A stretch of 64,000 bases of DNA from NCBI RefSeq assembly GCF_910592395.1, contig NC_088321.1, positions 2,482,001 through 2,546,000 of the forward strand, read 5' to 3'. Under the pieces are notes generated by a model. It saw only the letters and a program-made list of their open reading frames with translations. It did not search any database and was not told the origin of the DNA. How positions within the stretch are numbered: position 1 is the stretch's first letter; the number at the start of each line of letters is the position of its first letter. Of this stretch, positions 9,938 through 20,411 are shown in pieces. The translations under genes and the position numbers were made by a program. This DNA comes from Lineus longissimus. Lineage: Eukaryota > Nemertea > Pilidiophora > Heteronemertea > Lineidae.

Positions 9938-11918
9938 GTAAGTGCCAATGAACTAACATTGTGGTTGTTCGTACAGCGACAGAATTGTCGTACATTCGTG
10001 TATATTTCTTTCTTTCTATCAAAATGTCAAGTTGTGTTAGAATCATGGCTGGGATGGGTTAAAGTGGAATTATTCAATTCAAACCTCTTAAAGGGAACCT
10101 ATCAAGAAATGCTTATAAAAATGGGGAGTTTTGAACGGCCCGGTTAAAACCTATGGCGGGAATAAGCTTCCTTGGTTAGATATTAGAAGTTTCAAGGTCC
10201 TCTAGGTAGTTGCTGATGTGAGCTGTTTATTTGGCTAACATTGCATAACATTACCTGCTCCATTCAATGAACTGCGTAAGAGGATCTCCAATTTAGTTAT
10301 TCTAACTACCCATCAGCCACGCAAAAATAAAGACTTGGGTCACGACAAGATCTCTTTAAGTCTTTCAGGTCAACATGTGCTTGGCCTATGAGATGGGCCT
10401 GAATCCAGAGTGAACAGTGAAATCCATCATGTACATTTTACATTGTATACTGTGTAGGCTGTCAGAGTGTGTGTAAATAGTATATGCCATGTCTGTGTAC
10501 TGTTTCTAGTTGATGTAGGGCCATTTATAGTCAGAAGTATGCCTTACATAATTTCTTTTCCATGATTATTTGACTGGTGACGGTAGCTTGACAGACCTGA
10601 CCGTATTCTTGGCAGATCCCATCATCACAGAATTAAGAATGCGTTGCCATGGTAACCTGTCAATTTTTAAAAACTATAAACTCATTGCCATGCCTCCATC
10701 TTTCAATATGATCTTGAATCATCATTCACAGCTTCCAGCTGCAGGAAAGTTTTGAGTGACAAGGCTTCAAGGCCTGGACTCGAGGGATTTTATGAGCTAC
10801 ACTAATTAAGACGCTGCAAGTAGTTTGTCCAAAATTATCCTATCTGATCACGTTTTGCTCAGCTTGACAAGTACATAAGATTGCAGCTTTTAGTTGAGCT
10901 CTTGTCATCAATCCCTTGAGTTTCGTCCCAATAAGTGTTATTGGGCCCATGCAGTCATTCTGGGACTCATCAGCAGACCAGCAGACCACAAACTTGAGCC
11001 AACAAAACGCAAACTGTAAATATTGAATGAATGAATATCAAAAGAGAAGTGCAAAGACTATTTTTCAGTCAAAACACCTTGATTTGATTTATAACACAGA
11101 GTCAAGCATGACGTCCCTAGGTTGATGTTCGTAAAGATTTCAACAGAGCATGCAGCATGGTCAAGCAGTAAGCAAAGCAGCAACAAACAAAAAAGACAAA
11201 CTTTAACTTTTTGAGGCAATGGAAAGCAGTGCATAGGCTTCAGCAACTCAATGATATGGGATGTTTTGAGATCAGCGATGGGATATCCAAGACTGGCATC
11301 ACATAACAAAACCTCCAACAAAGTCTCCACCAGGTTGCTTTAGAGATTCACCACCACTACACCAGGCAGCAGAAGATCATTATGATAGTTCATTGAATTT
11401 GTTTACAGTTTCACAATGATGTGAATCTTCAACTAAAAACCTGGGATGCTTGTTGAAAGTGGTGGTTAATACTGAGACGAGCACTTTTCCGCCTTTGCAT
11501 CAAATTTTAATTATTTTTTGGGGGTAAAGCTTGAGGGGGGTTTAAGATGCTGATTGATGGGTACATGAGATGTGTCTTAGCCTCTTTGTACTCATGTGGA
11601 CTGCAAAGTTCAAAGTTTTGCCATCTTGGAATGCTAGTATCTTCTTCATCTTCATCTTGTTTGTTCCATTTAATTTCGGGCTAAATTACTGTTGCACATC
11701 ATGAAATGCTGAAGTGTCTCTTGAAACTCTCATCATAAGTACATTGCATAAGATGTGTCTTGGCCTCTAAATTGAAATAATCTTGTTAACCTATTGCATC
11801 TATTGTTAAATGATTGTCTAAGTTGTTTACAGACAAATCACTTCCAGCTATACAGAAAAAAGTTCCTGTCCACAGCTAGCAGACATGGCTGATGGTGATT
11901 GATCATGAACATTCCATA
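9938..11918. other. No gene recognised
   Basis: Low-GC unique-looking sequence. Short open frames on both strands show no domain, no splice-linked pattern and no inverted repeats that I could define. Confidence 0.4.
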
Positions 11919-11922
11919 CATG

Positions 11923-12167
11923 TGTGAAGTTTCGTCGGGGGTACTTCTCCTTGCTCGGCATTAACTCACGCTAACATACCTTCATGTCTATAAAACTCCT
12001 TTATTCCTTCGACACAGAATCCTCACATCTCATCTAAAACCATGCCGTCTTCACCCTCCCCACTCCTACGGTGTCTCATCATGGTCCCGTCACCCGGCAG
12101 CCTCCGAAGAGACTGGTGGCGCCATCTGGCCTAAGGCCAACACACCAAGAGCTACCAGATCACCACA
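11923..12167 (-). repeat. LTR (3' LTR of the gypsy element)
   Basis: TG...CA bounded 245 bp repeat. Read on minus it contains AATAAA (TTTATT on +, about 12000) that can serve as poly(A) signal. No clear TATA box is seen upstream of it. Confidence 0.95.
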
Positions 12168-12190
12168 CCATCCCCACCAAAATTGGTCGA
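12168..12190 (-). promoter_or_regulatory. Polypurine tract candidate
   Basis: Directly inside the 3' LTR the minus strand reads TTTTGGTGGGGATGG, a G-rich tract in the position where second-strand DNA synthesis is primed in LTR elements. Confidence 0.6.
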
Positions 12191-12779
12191 GCCTCAGGAT
12201 CGAACACTACATAGCACGGTACACAGGCAGTTACAAAACGAAATACACGGTTGTCATACAAAACAAAATACATGGTTATCAAATTTCGATACAAAAATAA
12301 TAAATGATTAAATGCACTTCCGGCACGCCCTCAGCAGTCAGAATCAAGAACTGAGTATGAAAACTACCAAAATCAGCAGTCCTTTACAGTAAACTCCAGT
12401 CTCATAATATTTCACTGTACAAGTCTTTCACGTGTCCATTAGCTATGTCTCTAGTGTGACACTTCAGAATAAACAAAACATAATAAATACACAAATATCC
12501 AAAAATAAATCCGAGTAGAGAACGTCCTTCTAAACACGGTAATTGCACAAGGAAGAATATAAAACAACACTTGGGCTGGGGTCCATATGGGTCAGAGCGA
12601 TCCCACCACCAATCCTTTGCAGAGCGCTAGGAAAGGGGTCCCCACTTTAATCCTGCCGGCGGATGTACTCGATCAAAAAGAGTCCAACCTCCCTCATCCC
12701 CTCCCAGCTGTAGGAAAAGAGTCAGATTCCTACAGATCCTGCCCTGAAATTATCTTAAAGTAATGAGCAGAAAGTTTGA
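12191..12779 (-). other. Untranslated region between pol and 3' LTR
   Basis: About 590 bp of the retrotransposon with no open frame of note; no extra env-like gene is present. Confidence 0.7.
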
Positions 12780-15700
12780 TTATGTAGGTCGACTTCCACG
12801 GAGTTCCCGCCCTTTCTTCAACCACAGGGCCTTCCTTCTGGCAATGCGATCCTGCTGGGCCAGATGGTTGACGCAACAACCAATGGACAATCTGTAGCGA
12901 GCTGGTTTTCTTAGATCGTCCCTAGGACGAAACTTGCGGCTGGTTGGTGGATCAGTTGTCACGCTTGGCGCAGAATCAGAGCTACTCTCAAGGTTACCTA
13001 GAACAGTGACCACCTCTGGTGTGCAGAGCGCTGCACCGGAGGCATTCTCGGAGTCGGAATGGCTGTCATGGTTACCTAGAGCAGTGACCACCTCTGGTGT
13101 GCAGAGCGCTGCACCAGAGGCACCAGATACAGGGGAAGTTGGTACTGAGTCAAAAACTGGCTGCAGAAGAGTTTCTCTAGTTTGTCCTGCTTTTGGGCTA
13201 GTCCCGGTGTTGCTATCTTGTTCAGCCTGTGGGTCCTCAGCACGAGAGTGAAAAACCTTGAGGTTATTGAGGTGTACTACCTTAGGACGCCGGTTACGTC
13301 CATTCACTCTACTTATCCTGTAATTCACCTCAGATATTTTTTCCAGTACCTCAAAAGGTCCCTCCCAGCGTCTGTGGAACTTTGACACTTCCTCTGGCTT
13401 CACATGATGGTTACGTAGCAACACCATATCACCCACACCAAAAGATGTCATCTTAGTCTTCAAGTCGTAGTGTGTCCTTTGCCTTCTCTGGGCCAACTTC
13501 AAATTCTCTCGAGCTCTCCTGTGGGCAGAGTCAATTCGGTCACGGAGTTTCGCGACATGAGCCGTTGTCTCGATGGAGGGTGTCTCTGGAGCACCAATTA
13601 CCAGATCCAACGGAACTGTCATCTCCTCCCCAAATGTCATGCAGTATGGAGTCTCTTGAGTGGATGCTTGGATGCTGCTTCGGAAAGCCATAAGCGATGC
13701 TGGAAGGTGTTCATCCCAGTCCAATCCCTCTTGGTCAACCATGGTCATCAGCATATCCTTTAGTGTGCCATTGAAGTTTTCCACCTGCCCATTGCACTGG
13801 GGGTGGTATGCTGTGGTACGGCTCTTGTGGACATTCAGCAGCTGGCACATTTCAGCAAACACAGTGGACTCAAAGTTCCTCCCTTGATCACTGTGGAGGT
13901 TCTCTGGTGTGCCGAATCGACAAACATAGTCGTTCACCAGAACCTTAGCACAGGTGGTGGCCTTCTGATTTCTCAGAGCCCAGGCTTCTGGCCATTTTGA
14001 AAATGCATCCTGTGCCACCAAGATGTAGCGATGGCCTCTCCTGGAAGGTGGATTGATCGGCCCAACGATGTCTATATGCAACCGCTGGTTGCGGCGGCCT
14101 GCAGGGATGCTCTTAAGGGGTGCCTTGTTACGCTTACCTCCCTTGCATTTTTGACAGATTTCACAAGTTCTGACAAAGTCGACCACATTCCTTTTTAAGC
14201 CAGGGCGCCAGCAACGCTGTTTTGCCTTCCCAAGGGTCTTGGCCACTCCTAGATGGGCACCAGCAAAACCACTATGGATCTCCTCCAGCACTGGGTTAAC
14301 AAAAGATGAGGGCAGTACTAGGCGAAGCCTGTCATTTTCTGGAGCCCTGCAGTACAAAATGCCCTCCTGGATCACCAGATTGGGGTGCTGGGCCCATACA
14401 GCCCTCTCCGTCCTACTGCATCCCATCATTACTTCTTCCAGTGGCTTGTCAGTTGTTTCCGACACGTGGAGGTACACTGACCTCAAATCAGGGTCATCCT
14501 TTTGCGCTTGCTGGATTTCTTCCCGGTTCCACATGAATTCGGGTGTCTTCAGTCCGGTGGCTTTCCTTGGCGACTGGATTGCACTCACCTGTAAGGTTGG
14601 AGATTTGGCCTCCGTGGGACCACACGTAGGACAGTCCCCATGTCGACGCATCCTTTTGGGTCGCCTTGACAGAGCGTCTGCGTTCCCATGCTTTGTACCA
14701 GAGCGGTGTTCTATTTCATAGTCAAATTCGGCCAGCCTCTCTAACCAGCGAGCAACCTGACCGGACGGCTCCTTGAAATTTGACAGCCATTTGACAGCCA
14801 TATTGTCAGTCCTCACTCGAAAGCGTTTCCCCAGCAAATAGTACCTGAAGTGCTCCGCAAATGTTACTAGTGCCAGCATTTCTCTACGCGTGGTGCAATA
14901 ATTGGTTTCCCCACCTTGAAACACCTTGCTTCCGTAAGCAATCGCCTTCTCTGATCCGTCTTGCTGTTTCTGTGACAAGACTCCACCCATTGCCTGGTCG
15001 CTGGCGTCTGTGTCTAAGACAAACTCCCCTGCCTCTGGACTGAAGTCTGGGTAAGCTAATACTGGGGAAGAGATCAACTTTTCCTTTAACGTCCTGAAAG
15101 CAATCTCACATTTCTCGGACCACACGAATGGCACCTCCTTCCTTGTCAGGTTGTGAAGAGGCGCTGCTATGTGGGCAAACTCTGGCACAAACTGTTGGTA
15201 ATAAGTGGCAAGTCCCATGAACGAACGAACCTCCGACACATTCGCTGGGGTAGGCCATTCAGCTACTTTGGCTATCTTGTCTTCATCGGTGCAGATTCCA
15301 TCCTTCGTCACTTTGTGGCCGAGGAACTTAACAAGTGGTCGGAATAGCTTGCACTTGGATGGCTTCAGTTTGAGGTTAGCCGATTCCAAACGAGTGAAAA
15401 CCTCTTCAAGACGGGACAGGTGCTGCTCGAATGTCTCAGAGTGGACGATTATGTCATCCAGGTATACTAGACAATACTCCAAGCCCCCAAGGACGATGTT
15501 CATCAGCCTAGTGAAGGTGGCCGGGGCTCCAGTGAGACCAAATGGCATAACACGCCATTCATACTGTTTAACCCCCGAAACAAACGAGGTCTTGGCCCGG
15601 TCTCCTGGCGCCATGCCCACTTGCCAGTACCCGCTTGCACAATCGAGGCAAGAGAAGAACTGAGAGCCCGATAGCTTGTTTAGAGTTTCATCTATCCTTG

Positions 15701-17339
15701 GCAGTGGTTGTGCAGACTTTACTGAGGTGGCATTCAATCGGCGGTAGTCTATACAAAGGCGAAATGACCCATCATGTTTCCGAGCGAGAACAATTGGGGC
15801 ACTCCAAGGACTCTGTGACTCTTGAATTAAGTTCCGGTCCAGGAGCTCCTTGATGGTCTTGTCTACAAATTCTTGCTGATGAGGTGGCACTCGCCTCGGG
15901 CGCTGTTTGATGGGTTGTGCTCCTTCAGTGTCGATCGTGTGTTCGGCTATGTGCGTCTGTCCCAGATCAAAGTCACCCATTGAGAATACCTTTTGATGCC
16001 TTCTGACAAGATCTATCACTGCCTCTGTCTGTTGTCCTGAAAGGCCCAACTCAGTCACCTCTAACTTCTCTAGCAAGGCTCCTAACCTGGCCTCATCTTC
16101 CAGCGTACTTGGCTGTTCCGGTGTAGTCTCAACCTTGGTTTTACCAGCAGAACAAATATTCAGATTTTGCACCCCTTCCTTATCTACCGGTGGGGATCCA
16201 TCCATCCCAGGGGACAGAATCCTCTCGGCTGACCCAACCTCTGCCACTGGATGGAACCAACCGATTGTCCTGCAGGCCCTGATAAAAATTGGCTTGTCAG
16301 TGAAATTCGCCACTCTCACCGGCATTTTCCCATAGTCGGATGACACCAGGGACCTCCCTGTTGTAAAGCCTATAGTGCCCTTTTGAGCTTCTATCAGACC
16401 TGGGGTGAGATGGCTTTCCTTCCTGCTCCTAGACAGTTTCCCGGCCAGGATCATCTCCGTTCCTGCAGGTATTCTTGTATTCCTCCCCATGATCACCCTG
16501 CATACCTTGAGGACACCCTGTTGGTTGCGTAGGGGCACCTCATTCCCAGCCACCTCAAGGGTGGCAGTTCTGTAGTCAATACTGCAACCCTGAGCTTGAA
16601 GAAAGTCACTTCCCAGTAGACACTCGTGGGCTAGGTTCTCAACGACCACAACTGGGTGGCTAAACTGCGAGGATCCAAGGCCTAATGGTACATCAGCCAT
16701 CCCAAGAATCTTCAATTCTTCTCCTGTTGCAGACTTTAGGCTTGCATCTACCTCCTGGAGTGGTCGGCCTGAAGAACTTGGACATCTTCTCCAGAGGTCG
16801 CCACTCACTAGAGTAAGAGCTGCACCTGTGTCAAGGAGCATTGTGGTTGGTGTACCTTCAATTTCTCCATTTACATACAAGCTGGTGTCTTTAAATGTAA
16901 TCTGACCAATAGAGAGAGGTCTCCTTTGGTTGGTACCGCCCAATGGCTGAAATTCTACTGCATCTGGGTTTAGGGTCCCTGTCGATGGTAATGGTGTTTC
17001 AGTCTTACCCAGAGCGGTGACTGACTCTGTGCTAGAGATACCCAGAGCGGTGTCTCCAGTATGCCGCCCTCCAGAAATGGTGTTGTCATCTGGGACTCTA
17101 TGGATGGTCTCTTTGGAGGTCATCAGGTGATCCATAGGGACAGATACCCGTACATGCTCAGCATTTGGGGAAATGTAGCCAGAAGGTGGCAAATCTAGAG
17201 CAGTGCCATTCTCAAAGGTAGCCAGAACGTTACCTCGGAGAACCAGTGACTCATTCCCACACCAAATGCCAGCTGGAGCTTCTACTGATGTCTGAGGGTC
17301 CGTCCGCCCCGTGACGACCCCGACTTGGAGTTTTCCTGA
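12780..17339 (-). CDS. pol: gypsy Pol polyprotein (protease, RT, RNase H, integrase)
   Basis: Makes the enzymes for reverse transcription and integration of the element. The open frame starts after a TGA at 17342-17340 and has no early ATG. It overlaps gag by about 58 bases and lies in the -1 frame, so a -1 ribosomal frameshift producing Gag-Pol is the likely expression route (inference). Counting from the codon at 17192: aspartic protease LLDTGAALTLVSG (~119-131), RT with YLDD at 577-580, RNase H with LDTDASD (~726-732), H2C2 zinc finger (H973, H980, C1010, C1013), and a DD35E integrase core with D1041, D1102, E1138. No stop or shift interrupts 1,470 codons. The C-terminal tail carries a duplicated ~28-residue module (SGAALCTPEVVTALGN twice). 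No chromodomain seen. Confidence 0.95.
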   Translation of the reverse strand, partial: SGKLQVGVVTGRTDPQTSVEAPAGIWCGNESLVLRGNVLATFENGTALDLPPSGYISPNAEHVRVSVPMDHLMTSKETIHRVPDDNTISGGRHTGDTALGISSTESVTALGKTETPLPSTGTLNPDAVEFQPLGGTNQRRPLSIGQITFKDTSLYVNGEIEGTPTTMLLDTGAALTLVSGDLWRRCPSSSGRPLQEVDASLKSATGEELKILGMADVPLGLGSSQFSHPVVVVENLAHECLLGSDFLQAQGCSIDYRTATLEVAGNEVPLRNQQGVLKVCRVIMGRNTRIPAGTEMILAGKLSRSRKESHLTPGLIEAQKGTIGFTTGRSLVSSDYGKMPVRVANFTDKPIFIRACRTIGWFHPVAEVGSAERILSPGMDGSPPVDKEGVQNLNICSAGKTKVETTPEQPSTLEDEARLGALLEKLEVTELGLSGQQTEAVIDLVRRHQKVFSMGDFDLGQTHIAEHTIDTEGAQPIKQRPRRVPPHQQEFVDKTIKELLDRNLIQESQSPWSAPIVLARKHDGSFRLCIDYRRLNATSVKSAQPLPRIDETLNKLSGSQFFSCLDCASGYWQVGMAPGDRAKTSFVSGVKQYEWRVMPFGLTGAPATFTRLMNIVLGGLEYCLVYLDDIIVHSETFEQHLSRLEEVFTRLESANLKLKPSKCKLFRPLVKFLGHKVTKDGICTDEDKIAKVAEWPTPANVSEVRSFMGLATYYQQFVPEFAHIAAPLHNLTRKEVPFVWSEKCEIAFRTLKEKLISSPVLAYPDFSPEAGEFVLDTDASDQAMGGVLSQKQQDGSEKAIAYGSKVFQGGETNYCTTRREMLALVTFAEHFRYYLLGKRFRVRTDNMAVKWLSNFKEPSGQVARWLERLAEFDYEIEHRSGTKHGNADALSRRPKRMRRHGDCPTCGPTEAKSPTLQVSAIQSPRKATGLKTPEFMWNREEIQQAQKDDPDLRSVYLHVSETTDKPLEEVMMGCSRTERAVWAQHPNLVIQEGILYCRAPENDRLRLVLPSSFVNPVLEEIHSGFAGAHLGVAKTLGKAKQRCWRPGLKRNVVDFVRTCEICQKCKGGKRNKAPLKSIPAGRRNQRLHIDIVGPINPPSRRGHRYILVAQDAFSKWPEAWALRNQKATTCAKVLVNDYVCRFGTPENLHSDQGRNFESTVFAEMCQLLNVHKSRTTAYHPQCNGQVENFNGTLKDMLMTMVDQEGLDWDEHLPASLMAFRSSIQASTQETPYCMTFGEEMTVPLDLVIGAPETPSIETTAHVAKLRDRIDSAHRRARENLKLAQRRQRTHYDLKTKMTSFGVGDMVLLRNHHVKPEEVSKFHRRWEGPFEVLEKISEVNYRISRVNGRNRRPKVVHLNNLKVFHSRAEDPQAEQDSNTGTSPKAGQTRETLLQPVFDSVPTSPVSGASGAALCTPEVVTALGNHDSHSDSENASGAALCTPEVVTVLGNLESSSDSAPSVTTDPPTSRKFRPRDDLRKPARYRLSIGCCVNHLAQQDRIARRKALWLKKGRELRGSRPT

Positions 17340-18553
17340 TCATTCTGGGGGCAAGACCTGGCCATATGTCCAGTGCCATGACAGTTATAGCACTCTATGG
17401 TTGGGCACTGACGGGCCTGGTGACCCCACTCCTTACAACGCCAACAGCGCATGTCCTCAGACGTCCTCTCAGAATTTGTTGTGCCGGTGGATTCCAACTT
17501 GCTTATCCTGGATTCCATCTTCTGCAGCAGGTCCAGAACCTTGCTTATGTCTGAATCTGCTTTCGGTGCAGTGGTCCCAGAGGTAGCACTTGCCACCCTG
17601 CCTTTCCCGGATGATGCACTACCATCATTCCTATCCTCACGCTGCCTGGTCCCCTGTTTGAGAAGGAGCTGTGCAGCCTCTAGCTGACGCACTTTCCTTA
17701 TGGCTTCTCCCACGGATTTTGGGGAACTCATGAGAAGTTGTTGCTTAACAGGTTCTGTGGCAGTCACTCCCAACAGAAACTGGTCCTTTGCCATCTCTTG
17801 TTGTAGGGAAAACCCACTTTCTGGATAAGCATTTAGGGCCAATTCCAATAAAACGTCAGCAAATGTTTCGTAAGATTCAGAGCTTCCCTGTGTGCGTGCC
17901 CTTAATTGTAGTTTATAGTCCTCACGGGTCACATTGTGGAATCTATGCTCAAGTGCACTAGAGAACTCCTCATACGTCAAGGAAGGGGCCAAGTGCAAAT
18001 TTGCTACAGCCATGTATGCTTGATGGTCAAGACGCGATAGAATTTGCTGCCTCCTCTCCGACACAGGTATTTTTGTCAGGTCAGCATAGGTGTTAAAGCG
18101 CTCAAGCCATATCCGAAAGCTCTGATTAACCATAAATGGTTTGGGGGCCTGCACTTTTGCCGAGGAATGTCGGGCCGTCCCCTCCTGTTTCAATCTGCTC
18201 TCGACTAAGGATGTAAACGAGTCCAGAAATGATGACATCAATTCTCCCTTGTCTGCACCAGCATCCAAATCTTCCCGTGTCCTCTGTCCAGCAGGGGTCA
18301 CTGGTGGAAGCGGGGTACTACTGGCTCTCAAAGCGGGTGTACCAGGTGATGCCGGGGACAGGTTCAATGTACGGGGACCACTACGCTGGAAGTCCTCAAA
18401 TCCCACTCTTCGGTAAGGGTTGTGACCTGGTGGTGCACATATTCCAGCAGCCCTCGGTGGTCCTCGTGGGGTGTCCATGGCCGTGACCACACCCCCCTGC
18501 ACTATCGGAGTTCTACAATTCTGATCCGTCACCACATCAAAGAATTCAGCCAT
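17282..18553 (-). CDS. gag: gypsy Gag protein with two CCHC zinc knuckles
   Basis: 423 residues from an ATG at 18553. Structural protein forming the particle that packages element RNA in the cytoplasm. Two zinc knuckles, CWRCKEWGHQARQC (370-383) and CYNCHGTGHMARSC (388-401), bind nucleic acid. The middle (FRIWLERFNTYADL ... ESYETFADVLLELALNAYPE) follows the usual capsid pattern of gypsy Gag. It ends in TAG at 17284-17282, with pol open in the -1 frame behind it. No defect is visible. A GGAAAAC stretch in the overlap is a possible but non-canonical slip site. Confidence 0.93.
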   Translation of the reverse strand: MAEFFDVVTDQNCRTPIVQGGVVTAMDTPRGPPRAAGICAPPGHNPYRRVGFEDFQRSGPRTLNLSPASPGTPALRASSTPLPPVTPAGQRTREDLDAGADKGELMSSFLDSFTSLVESRLKQEGTARHSSAKVQAPKPFMVNQSFRIWLERFNTYADLTKIPVSERRQQILSRLDHQAYMAVANLHLAPSLTYEEFSSALEHRFHNVTREDYKLQLRARTQGSSESYETFADVLLELALNAYPESGFSLQQEMAKDQFLLGVTATEPVKQQLLMSSPKSVGEAIRKVRQLEAAQLLLKQGTRQREDRNDGSASSGKGRVASATSGTTAPKADSDISKVLDLLQKMESRISKLESTGTTNSERTSEDMRCWRCKEWGHQARQCPTIECYNCHGTGHMARSCPQNDQENSKSGSSRGGRTLRHQ

Positions 18554-19074
18554 ATTTATGAGTTTCGATAATACTTAATGAATATGCAATAAACAAGTAT
18601 ACTCTCCCACCACAACAAATAGCCGACCAGAATTACCGCAATAGAAACACAATATCATTAACTAATGAACAATACTATAGTGATTGGCACTACAGAGCGT
18701 GTACCACTGGTAATGCAGAACAGAGCGTTAGCACACCTAACAGGCCACCATACATTCGCACTTGTGGACTAGCCCAGTACCAGCCATGCAGTGCGCGAGA
18801 CTGGCAATATAATTATACTAAAAATCCAGGCAGAAAGTTCATGAAAGCCAACCACGGCGCTACAACTCACTAATGCTTGTGTCTAGGCAATGCCTGCAGT
18901 GCTCACCCGACACAAAACTCAATTAAATATAGCACAGTAGCACACAAACGAACGGCGTAAAAACAAGAGGCCGTAATACACTGCCGCAGTATATACAACA
19001 AGCCCGCACGCAAGCGCGAGTGTCAGATAGGGCCGGCAAAGTTGGGAAATTAACTGCGATCGGGTCCAGAATTC

Positions 19075-19092
19075 CTGTACAGCTGTCACCAG
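19075..19092 (-). promoter_or_regulatory. Primer binding site candidate
   Basis: On minus, one base after the 5' LTR the sequence reads TGGTGACAGCTG. TGG start is expected for pairing with a tRNA 3' CCA end. Which tRNA is used I cannot say. Confidence 0.55.
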
Positions 19093-19337
19093 TGTGAAGT
19101 TTCGTCGGGGGTACTTCTCCTTGCTCGGCATTAACTCACGCTAACATACCTTCATGTCTATAAAACTCCTTTATTCCTTCGACACAGAATCCTCACATCT
19201 CATCTAAAACCATGCCGTCTTCACCCTCCCCACTCCTACGGTGTCTCATCATGGTCCCGTCACCCGGCAGCCTCCGAAGAGACTGGTGGCGCCATCTGGC
19301 CTAAGGCCAACACACCAAGAGCTACCAGATCACCACA
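19093..19337 (-). repeat. LTR (5' LTR of the gypsy element)
   Basis: Second copy of the 245 bp LTR; by eye no difference from 11923-12167. Confidence 0.95.
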
Positions 19338-19341
19338 CATG

Positions 19342-20133
19342 GATGGCTAATGGAAAATCCCCATGATAGATCCATGGATTGAACTCATGACATAGTCGTA
19401 TCTAGGATTATAGATCCATGTATGGAATATGCTGTAATTTGTTTTAACAGGCCATCAAAGAAATTAGGTTAGAACCTGTAAACTATTATTATTCATTATT
19501 AATTTCAAAAGGTCTGAATACTTTTTACAAAGAATGTATAAAGACACGGTTTATACATTCTTGTACTTTGCTGCTTACATTAATTTTTATGAGACCAACT
19601 GTCCTATGACAGAACTACTATCAATGGATGGCCCATGGGCCATCAGTGGATCTACCATTGGAAATAATAGAATCTATGATGGGATGCTTATGTAAAATGT
19701 AGTTTGTGATAATAAGCAAAGACCCGTACATTGGTCAGTCAGTGATCAATCAATGCACTTTTGTCTTGTAAAATGCTGAACAGAACTAAGCCAACTTAAC
19801 TCGGTATGAGGGGTTACTATCAATTCCCATTCCTATCTTTGTGTATTTAGAAAGTACCTTGTATCCAAGATTACAGTACATTAGGTCAAAGAACAGTGCC
19901 TTTGTTATATGATAAGTGACTCTGACACCACCCCCCCCCCCCCCGAGATAGATTAGGGGGCTGCGTGTGTGATCCAGTTTTCCATAGGGGAACGGGGGTT
20001 AGTCCGTGGTCAAATCTAGGGTGTCAAAGAAAAGGGCAAAAAGGGGTCCTTTTTCAGAAAGATTTCTTGTAACTCGTTAAAAGGGGTGATTTTTCATCAA
20101 AATGTGTGAAAACTTGACTTATTTGGCCTTGGC
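19342..20133. other. No gene recognised; C14 run
   Basis: AT-rich unique sequence. A C14 homopolymer lies at 19931-19944. No coding or repeat structure identified otherwise. Confidence 0.4.
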
Positions 20134-20278
20134 CCGGTTGTTCAAAACAAGTTTTGCCACTAATGCTGGTGTCAACTTCGTTTGGCCATACATGTATCTC
20201 CTTCAGTTAAACCTTTAGACTTAACACCAAGTTAAGTTTACGTCAGCGTTAGTGACAAAATTTGCTTTGAACAACCGG
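20134..20278. repeat. Short MITE with long imperfect TIRs
   Basis: CCGGTTGTTCAAAACAAG at the left is mirrored by TTGCTTTGAACAACCGG at the right; the pairing continues through 'gccactaatgctg' / 'cagcgttagtgac', about 40 bp in all. No coding sequence and no target duplication that I can define. Confidence 0.65.
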
Positions 20279-20411
20279 TCTCTTGTTTTCCGTTCAGTAT
20301 GAAAAATCATGAAAATGAGAGAAAATATATGGGTTAAAAGGTGATTTTTTTAACCAAAAAGTACCTGAGCAAGGCGATCAAAATTCATAAGAAAAGGAGG
20401 TCATTATAGAC

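Larger units (their letters stand above)
11923..19337 (-). mobile_element. Complete Ty3/gypsy LTR retrotransposon
   Basis: Two 245 bp LTRs (11923-12167, 19093-19337) in direct orientation begin TGTGAAG and end CACCACA, and look identical base for base. CATG stands outside both ends (11919-11922, 19338-19341), a 4 bp target duplication (5 bp ACATG if the last LTR base is shared). The internal part, read on minus, runs PBS, leader, gag, pol, polypurine tract. Order protease-RT-RNase H-integrase is the Ty3/gypsy (Metaviridae) order. Intact frames and identical LTRs point to a very recent, possibly still active insertion. Confidence 0.95.
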
